Part shown: positions 58,900 to 64,000 of the stretch, piece by piece
Layout of the letters: each line of letters begins with the position of its first letter
How positions within the stretch are numbered: position 1 is the stretch's first letter
Assembly (NCBI RefSeq): GCF_021028995.1
Contig: NZ_JAJJZG010000001.1
Coordinates: 124,001-188,000, forward strand
Source of the DNA: Halobacterium sp. KA-4
GTDB lineage: Archaea > Halobacteriota > Halobacteria > Halobacteriales > Halobacteriaceae
DNA length: 64,000 nucleotides
Direction: 5' to 3'
The notes under the pieces: generated by a model
The model's database searches: none
What the model was told of the DNA's origin: nothing
The model's input: only the letters and a program-made list of their open reading frames with translations
Position numbers and translations under genes: made by a program

Positions 58900-59304
58900 C
58901 TACGCCCGGTAGAACATCCCCTTCGATGCGGGCCGCGTCTCCTCGAAGCCCCACTGCTCGTAGAAGCCGTCGACGTCCGCCATCAGGTTCACGTACGCGC
59001 TCTCGGGCGCGTGCTCGTCGACGTAACTCATTATCGCGTCCATCATCCGCGAGCCCAGGCCCTGTCGCTGGTGGTCGGGGTGGACGGCCATGTCGCAGAT
59101 GTGGTAGACCGAACCGCCGTCCCCGACGATGCGCGCCATGCCCACGGTCTCACCCGAGAGCTGCTCGACTATCGTCACGCCGTACACGGAGTTCGGGAGG
59201 CCTTGCTCGACGCCCTCGCGGGAGCGCTCGGCCATCCCGGCGGCCGCACGGAGTTCCCGGAAGCGTTCGGGCGTCGGGAGGGCCTCGCGGAGTTTGTACG
59301 CCAT
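58900..59304 (-). CDS. GNAT-family N-acetyltransferase
   Basis: A 134-residue acetyl-CoA-dependent transferase. Seen: strand VGMARIVGDGGSVYHI, CDMAVHPDHQRQGLGSRMMDAI with the QRQGLG pyrophosphate loop, and the final FYEQWGFEE plus GMFYRA. The N-terminal REGVEQGLPNSVYGVTI pattern is common in a small prokaryotic subgroup with unknown substrate. GGCTTTCTTC (minus strand, about 59323-59332) is the promoter box. Confidence 0.87.
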   Translation of the reverse strand: MAYKLREALPTPERFRELRAAAGMAERSREGVEQGLPNSVYGVTIVEQLSGETVGMARIVGDGGSVYHICDMAVHPDHQRQGLGSRMMDAIMSYVDEHAPESAYVNLMADVDGFYEQWGFEETRPASKGMFYRA

Positions 59305-59359
59305 ACCGGGAGTGGCGACAGCGAGAAGAAAGCCGTGTCGGTGCCGACAGCGCGCGTCG

Positions 59360-60835
59360 CTACTCCAACTGCTCGCGCAGCAGTTCGTTGACCTGGCCGG
59401 GGTCGGCGCTCCCGCCGGTCTTCTGCATCACCTGGCCGACGAGGAAGTTCAGCGCGCCCCCCTCGCCCGCGTAGTAGTCCTCGACTGCGTCGGGGTTCTC
59501 GTCGATTGCTTCCGCGACCGCGGCCTCGACCTCGCCGCCCGTGGTCTTCCCAAGGTTCTCGGCTTCCACGACCTCGTCGGGCTCGCGGCCCTCGTCGAGC
59601 ATCTCCCGCAGCACGACTTCCTCGGCGTTCTTCGCGGTAATCTCGTCCTCGGCGACGAGCTCCACGAGGCGCGCGAACTCGTCGATGCGGTCGGCGATGT
59701 CACCGACCTCCATGCCGCGGTAGTTGAGTTCGCCGAGGACGTTGTCCGCGACCCACGTCGCCGCCAGGCCTGGGTCGTACTCCTCCGCGAGTTCCTCGAA
59801 GAGGTCCGCGACGGCCTTCCGCGACGTGAGTTTGGAGGCTGTTTCGGCGCCGAGGTCGTACTCCTCGCGGAACCGCTCGCGGCGCGCGTCCGGGAGTTCC
59901 GGAATCGGAATCTGCTCCTTCCAGTCCGAGACCTCCAGCGGCGGGATGTCCGCCTCCCGGAAGTAGCGGTAGTCCTTCTCCTCCTCCTTCGAGCGCATCG
60001 ACACCGTGATTCCCCGGGACTCGTCCCAGTGGCGGGTCTCCTGTTCGACCTCGCGGCCGCGCTGAATCTGGTTGCGCTGGCGCGTAATCTCGTAGGAGAG
60101 CGCCTTCTGTGCGCCCTTGTGGCTGGAGATGTTCTTCACTTCGGTGCGGTTCGCCGCTTCGAGCGCCTCGTCGCTGATGCCACCCTCGAGCGTGGCGGCG
60201 TCGACCATCGAGATGTTGGCGTCCACGCGCAGGCTGCCGTCGCGCTCCGCGTCGAAGATGCCCAGGTACTCGAGGACGTCCGTGAGTTTCGCGAGGAACG
60301 CGCGCGCCTCGTCGGCGCTCCGGAAGTCCGGCCGCGTGACGATTTCCATCAGGGGCGTGCCCGCGCGGTTGTAGTCCACGAGCGTGTAGTCGGCGGTGTC
60401 GATGCTGCCGCCGACGTGCTGCAGGCTCCCCGGGTCCTCCTCGAGGTGCGCGCGCTCGATGCCGATTTCGCGGCGCTCGTCCTCGACGGTCACCACGAGC
60501 TCGCCGTCCTGGCAGATGGGGGCGTCGTACTGCGTAATCTGGAACCCCTTCGGGAGGTCGGGGTAGAAGTAGTTCTTCCGGTGGAAGCGGGTGCGCTCGG
60601 GGATGGCCGCGTCGATGGCCTTCCCGAGTTTCACGGCGGCCTCGACGGCCCCCTCGTTCAGCACGGGGAGCGCGCCCGGCAGCCCGAGACACACCGGACA
60701 CGTGTGCGTGTTCGGCTCCGCGTCGCCGGTGTCGGTCGAACACCCACAGAAGATTTTGGTGTCCGTTTCCAGTTGCACGTGGACCTCCAGGCCGATGACC
60801 GCGGCGAGGTCCTGCGTGGCGGCCTGCGTACTCAT
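59360..60835 (-). CDS. gatB: Asp-tRNA(Asn)/Glu-tRNA(Gln) amidotransferase subunit B
   Basis: Part of GatCAB, which converts misacylated Glu-tRNA(Gln) or Asp-tRNA(Asn). It has 491 residues. Seen: IGLEVHVQLETDTKIFCGC, a zinc site C-x-C...CPVC (32-50), the signature LPKGFQITQYDAPI, DYNRAGTPLMEIV, and the C-terminal YqeY-like tail (GQVMQKTGGSADPGQVNELL). Euryarchaea also have GatDE for Gln, so here GatCAB may mainly serve Asn. GTTAGTCCTAAG (minus strand, about 60862-60873) is the box. Confidence 0.95.
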   Translation of the reverse strand: MSTQAATQDLAAVIGLEVHVQLETDTKIFCGCSTDTGDAEPNTHTCPVCLGLPGALPVLNEGAVEAAVKLGKAIDAAIPERTRFHRKNYFYPDLPKGFQITQYDAPICQDGELVVTVEDERREIGIERAHLEEDPGSLQHVGGSIDTADYTLVDYNRAGTPLMEIVTRPDFRSADEARAFLAKLTDVLEYLGIFDAERDGSLRVDANISMVDAATLEGGISDEALEAANRTEVKNISSHKGAQKALSYEITRQRNQIQRGREVEQETRHWDESRGITVSMRSKEEEKDYRYFREADIPPLEVSDWKEQIPIPELPDARRERFREEYDLGAETASKLTSRKAVADLFEELAEEYDPGLAATWVADNVLGELNYRGMEVGDIADRIDEFARLVELVAEDEITAKNAEEVVLREMLDEGREPDEVVEAENLGKTTGGEVEAAVAEAIDENPDAVEDYYAGEGGALNFLVGQVMQKTGGSADPGQVNELLREQLE

Positions 60836-60967
60836 TACGCCACGATTCGGGGGGTGGCCGCTTAGGACTAACGAAGGGGCCACGCGGGCGGCCCCACGCG
60901 ACCAACCAGAATTTGTCTGACGCTCGTCCGACCTATACTTATCCGTCTCGCGTCCCCTTCAGGACGT

Positions 60968-61255
60968 ATGACTGGCGACACCGACGTCGAGGAACTCGAA
61001 CAGCGCGTCGAAGAACTGGAAGCGACCGTCCGCGGCCTCACCGAGGAACTCGTGGACGCCAGCGAGCGCATCCGCACGCTGGAAGCCGAACTCGACCGCA
61101 CGCCGAGCACGGAGGAGCTCCGCGAATCCCGCGAGGGCGGCGTCATCGAGCCCGACGACGACCCCGACACCGAGGCAGACGAAGCGACTAAACCTGTGGA
61201 CGGCGAGGCTGACGACAACGAGGAGTCGGGCCTCGACGACATCATCGTCGCGTAG
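60968..61255 (+). CDS. Small coiled-coil protein upstream of smc
   Basis: A 95-residue acidic protein. Residues 6-48 form a leucine-heptad coiled coil (EELEQRVEELEATVRGLTEE and so on); the rest is disordered and acidic, ending GLDDIIVA. CTATACTTATCC at 60932-60943 is a strong promoter 25-36 bases before the ATG. smc starts 18 bases after its stop with no box between, so the pair form one operon. I recall a haloarchaeal DUF7518-like family. A role with SMC is an inference from position. Confidence 0.75.
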   Translation: MTGDTDVEELEQRVEELEATVRGLTEELVDASERIRTLEAELDRTPSTEELRESREGGVIEPDDDPDTEADEATKPVDGEADDNEESGLDDIIVA

Positions 61256-61273
61256 GCCGCTCCCCTCCCCAGC

Positions 61274-64000
61274 ATGTACATCGACGAAATCGTCCTCCAG
61301 AACTTCAAGAGCTTCGCCGGGACGACGCGCATCCCGTTCTACGAGGACTTCACGACGATTAGCGGGCCGAACGGCTCCGGAAAGTCGAACATCATCGACG
61401 CGGTGCTGTTCGCGCTCGGGCTCGCGCGCACCTCTGGGATGCGCGCGGAGAAGCTCACAGACCTCATCTACAACCCCAGCCACGAGGGCGAGGACGCGAC
61501 CGCCGGCCCGAAGGAGGCCAGCGTCGAGGTCGTGCTGAACAACAGCGACGGGACGCTCTCGCGCTCGCAGGTCGAGGCCGCCGCGGGCTCGGAGAAGGTC
61601 GGCGACGTGGACACCATCACCGTCAAGCGCCGCGTGAAGCGCACGGACGACAACTACTACTCGTACTACTACCTGAACGGCCGCTCGGTGAACCTCTCGG
61701 ACATCCGCGACCTGCTCGCGCAGGCGGGCGTCGCGCCCGAGGGGTACAACGTCGTGATGCAGGGCGACGTCACGGGCATCATCAACATGACGCCGGGCGA
61801 GCGACGCGAAATCGTCGACGAAATTGCGGGCGTCGCCGAATTCGACGCGAAGAAGGAGGACGCCTACGCGGAGCTGGAGGTCGTCGAGGAGCGCATCAAC
61901 GAGGCGGACCTGCGCATCGACGAGAAGCGCGAGCGCCTCGAGCAGCTCGAAGACGAGCGCGAGACCGCGCTCGAGTACCAGGGCCTCCGCGACGAGAAAC
62001 AGGAGTACGAGAGCTACGCGAAGGCCGCCGAACTCGAGGAGAAGCGCGACGACCTCGATGCCACGCGCACGGACATCAGTGAGCGCGAGGACGAACTCGA
62101 CGAACTTCAAGAGGAACTCGACGAGCGCCGCGGCGTCGTCCTCCGCTTGGAGGAGGACCTCGAGGACCTGAACGCGGAAATCGAGCGGAAGGGCGAGGAC
62201 GAACAGCTCGCCATCAAGCGCGAGATGGAGGAAGTGAAAGGCGACATCTCGCGCCTCGAGGACAAGGTCGAGGCCGCCGAAGAGCGCATCGAGGCCGCGG
62301 AGAACGAGCGGCGGCAGTCGTTCGTGGAAATCGACCGCAAACAGGAGCAAATCGACGACCTGGAGGGCGACATCAAGGACCTGAAAGTCGAGAAGGCGTC
62401 CGTGAAGGCGGACATCCAGCAGCGCGAGTCCGACCTCGCAGACGTCGAGGCGGAAATCGAGTCCGTGGATACGGCGTTCGACGAACTCAAAGCCGAACTC
62501 GCCGAGAAGAAAGAGGAGTTGGAGGCCGCCAAGAGCGAGCGCAACGACCTCCAGCGCGAGCAGGACCGCCTGCTGGACGAGGCCAAGCGCCGCTCGGAGG
62601 CCGTCGACGAGGCCAAGTCCGACCTCGAGGACGCCCGCGAGCGCCTCCCCGAATTGGACGCGGTGCTGGACGACCTCGAGGACGAACTCGCGAAGGCGAA
62701 GCGCAACCGCGAGCAAATCGTGGAGGTCGTCGAGGACCTCAAGCAGGAGAAGCGGGAGCGCCAGGACGACCTCGAGGACGTCGAGGACGACCTCTCCGCG
62801 GCACAGGAGGAGTACGCGCGCCTCGAAGCGCAGGCCGACCAGTCCGGGGACAGCTCGTACGGGAAGGCCGTCACGACGATTCTGAACAGCGACGTCGAGG
62901 GCGTCCACGGCACGGTCGGGCAACTCGGCGGCGTCAGCGAGCAGTACGCGACCGCCTGTGAGACGGCGGCTGGCGGCCGACTGGCGAACGTGGTCGTGGA
63001 CGACGACGGCACGGGCCAGCGCTGCATCGAGTACCTCAAGCAGCGCAACGCCGGCCGCGCGACGATGCTCCCCATCACGAAGATGCGCCACCGCTCGCTC
63101 CCCAGCACGCCGGAGATGCCGGGCGTGGTGGACTTCGCGTACAACCTCGTGGACTTCGACGAGCAGTACGAGCCCATCTTCTCGTACGTGCTCGGGGACA
63201 CGCTCGTCGTGGAGAACATGGAGACCGCGCGCGACCTGATGGGCGACTTCCGGCTCGTGACGCTCTCGGGCGAACTCGTGGAGAAGTCCGGCGCGATGAC
63301 CGGCGGGTCGCGCTCCGGCTCCCGGTACTCGTTCTCGAAGTCCGGCAAAGGCCAACTCGAACGGGTCGCCGAGCGCATCCAGCGCCTCGAGGACGAGCGC
63401 GCCGAGATTCGGGAGGACGTCCGCGAAATCGACGACCGCCTGGAGGACGCCCGGGACCGCCGGCAGGACGCTACCGACCAGGTGCGCTCGCTCCAGAACG
63501 ACGTCGAAGATGCCGAGAGCGAACGCGAGGACGTCGAAGAGAGAATCGACGTCCTCGAGGCGAAAATCGAGGAGTTGCAGGGCGAGCGCGAGGACGTCGA
63601 CGAGGAGATGCAGGAAATTGAGGCCGACATCTCCGCGAAGCAGGACGAGCTCGCGGCCTTAGAGGACGACATCGCGGAGTTGGAGAGCGATCTCGCGGAC
63701 TCGAAGATTCCCGAGCTCACCTCGCAGAAGGAGGACATCGAGGCGGACATCGCGGACCTCGAGTCGCGCGTGGACGACCTCAACGGCGAACTGAACAGCC
63801 TCCAATTGGAGAAGGAGTACGCCGAGGACGCCGTCGAGGACCTCCACGACGACATCGAGGAGGCGCAGAACGAGAAGGCCGAACAGGAGGAACGCATCGG
63901 CGACCTCCGGGAGCAAATCGAGGCCAAAGAGGAGACGCTCGCCGAGAAGGAGGAGGCCGTCGCCGAGTTGGAGGAGGAGTTAGCGGACCTCAAGAGCGAG
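61274..64000 (+). CDS. smc: Chromosome segregation ATPase SMC, first 909 residues (cut by right edge)
   Basis: Condensin-type ATPase. The frame is open from ATG 61274 to the last base. Seen: N-terminal head MYIDEIVLQNFKSFAGTT, Walker A GPNGSGKS (31-38), FALGLARTSGMRAEKL, VMQGDVTGIINMTPGERR; a long coiled coil (about 185-525); the hinge (about 525-680) with VEGVHGTVGQLG, GRLANVVV, LPITKMRH and EKSGAMTGGSRSG; then the returning coiled coil. Walker B and the ABC signature lie beyond the window. Total family length is about 1190. Confidence 0.95.
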   Translation, partial: MYIDEIVLQNFKSFAGTTRIPFYEDFTTISGPNGSGKSNIIDAVLFALGLARTSGMRAEKLTDLIYNPSHEGEDATAGPKEASVEVVLNNSDGTLSRSQVEAAAGSEKVGDVDTITVKRRVKRTDDNYYSYYYLNGRSVNLSDIRDLLAQAGVAPEGYNVVMQGDVTGIINMTPGERREIVDEIAGVAEFDAKKEDAYAELEVVEERINEADLRIDEKRERLEQLEDERETALEYQGLRDEKQEYESYAKAAELEEKRDDLDATRTDISEREDELDELQEELDERRGVVLRLEEDLEDLNAEIERKGEDEQLAIKREMEEVKGDISRLEDKVEAAEERIEAAENERRQSFVEIDRKQEQIDDLEGDIKDLKVEKASVKADIQQRESDLADVEAEIESVDTAFDELKAELAEKKEELEAAKSERNDLQREQDRLLDEAKRRSEAVDEAKSDLEDARERLPELDAVLDDLEDELAKAKRNREQIVEVVEDLKQEKRERQDDLEDVEDDLSAAQEEYARLEAQADQSGDSSYGKAVTTILNSDVEGVHGTVGQLGGVSEQYATACETAAGGRLANVVVDDDGTGQRCIEYLKQRNAGRATMLPITKMRHRSLPSTPEMPGVVDFAYNLVDFDEQYEPIFSYVLGDTLVVENMETARDLMGDFRLVTLSGELVEKSGAMTGGSRSGSRYSFSKSGKGQLERVAERIQRLEDERAEIREDVREIDDRLEDARDRRQDATDQVRSLQNDVEDAESEREDVEERIDVLEAKIEELQGEREDVDEEMQEIEADISAKQDELAALEDDIAELESDLADSKIPELTSQKEDIEADIADLESRVDDLNGELNSLQLEKEYAEDAVEDLHDDIEEAQNEKAEQEERIGDLREQIEAKEETLAEKEEAVAELEEELADLKSE

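Noticed and set aside
60959-63993. Very long minus-strand frames (up to about 800 codons) opposite smc
   Set aside because: They are antisense shadows of a high-GC coiled-coil gene: low-complexity Arg/Leu/Val or Ser/Arg sequence, no domain motifs, and the plus strand encodes an unmistakable SMC.
1-64000. Insertion sequence or prophage island
   Set aside because: No transposase, integrase, phage structural gene or flanking duplications are seen; only repeat remnants at 11.9, 33.3 and 48.2 kb.

Overview
The window is a compact, gene-dense piece of chromosome from a halophilic archaeon (class Halobacteria). The evidence is very high GC with G/C-ending codons, strongly acidic and lysine-poor proteins throughout, archaeal information-processing genes (TFS, NAC, Spt5/NusG, SecE, DTD2-type D-aminoacyl-tRNA deacylase, NreA, PolX with PHP domain, GatB, SMC, FtsZ1), and many small protein families found mainly in haloarchaea. 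Content is compatible with Halobacterium or a close relative, but genus cannot be fixed from sequence alone. I see no rRNA, tRNA, CRISPR array or intact transposase. The window cuts a gene at each end: a PurN-type formyltransferase on the left and SMC on the right.

Layout. 0-2.7 kb: divergent purN and purB, then two small genes. 2.7-8.5 kb: a tightly overlapping minus-strand lysine operon dapA-dapB-dapD-lysA-dapF-dapE (succinylase route), preceded by a leader that holds a possible 35-residue peptide and a GC-rich hairpin. 8.6-11.7 kb: phosphoesterase, NYN nuclease, PUA-domain protein, NAC and TrmI. 11.7-17.7 kb: a dispersed repeat, TFS, enoyl-CoA hydratase, several haloarchaeal small families, a nuclease-like DUF5787-type protein, a frameshifted quinone-reductase gene, a Nudix hydrolase and an S10-like protein. 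17.7-25.6 kb: NhaC antiporter, M20 amidohydrolase, geranylgeranyl-reductase-type flavoprotein, ferredoxin, rhodanese-metallolactamase, sugar nucleotidyltransferase. 25.6-30.7 kb: Rieske protein, class IV aminotransferase, HhH protein, aroE, two adjacent CaCA antiporters. 30.8-34.9 kb: dtdA, ftsZ1, a second repeat copy, amphi-Trp protein, secE-nusG. 34.9-46.2 kb: metabolic genes including acyl-CoA dehydrogenase, aminotransferase, Get3/ArsA ATPase, GntP-type permease facing a glycerate kinase, and an SDR. 46.3-51.2 kb: endonuclease V, AN1-finger rhomboid, a palindrome-rich element, and a DUF5788-polX-Mut7C operon. 51.2-64 kb: membrane proteins, CPBP protease, nreA, topA, GNAT, gatB, and a coiled-coil gene leading into smc.

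How it works together. Three neighbourhoods read as functional units: lysine synthesis (six overlapping genes covering every step from dihydrodipicolinate synthesis to DAP decarboxylation except the succinyl-DAP aminotransferase), genome maintenance (PolX/Mut7-C, Endo V, NreA, TopA, SMC), and RNA/translation (NYN, PUA, NAC, TrmI, S10-like, DtdA, NusG, GatB).

Signals. Most genes have an A/T-rich box (often TTTT or TTTAT) centred about 27 bases upstream of the start codon and no Shine-Dalgarno sequence, the pattern of leaderless haloarchaeal transcripts. I used this to choose starts, including several GTG starts. Exceptions with a clear Shine-Dalgarno are topA and lysA. Many convergent pairs share or abut their stop codons. 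The most interesting candidate for new biology is the dap operon leader; next are the inverted dispersed repeat with a flipped hairpin loop, the nested-palindrome element at 48.2-48.5 kb, and the nuclease-like protein with a four-cysteine cluster at 14.3-15.3 kb.
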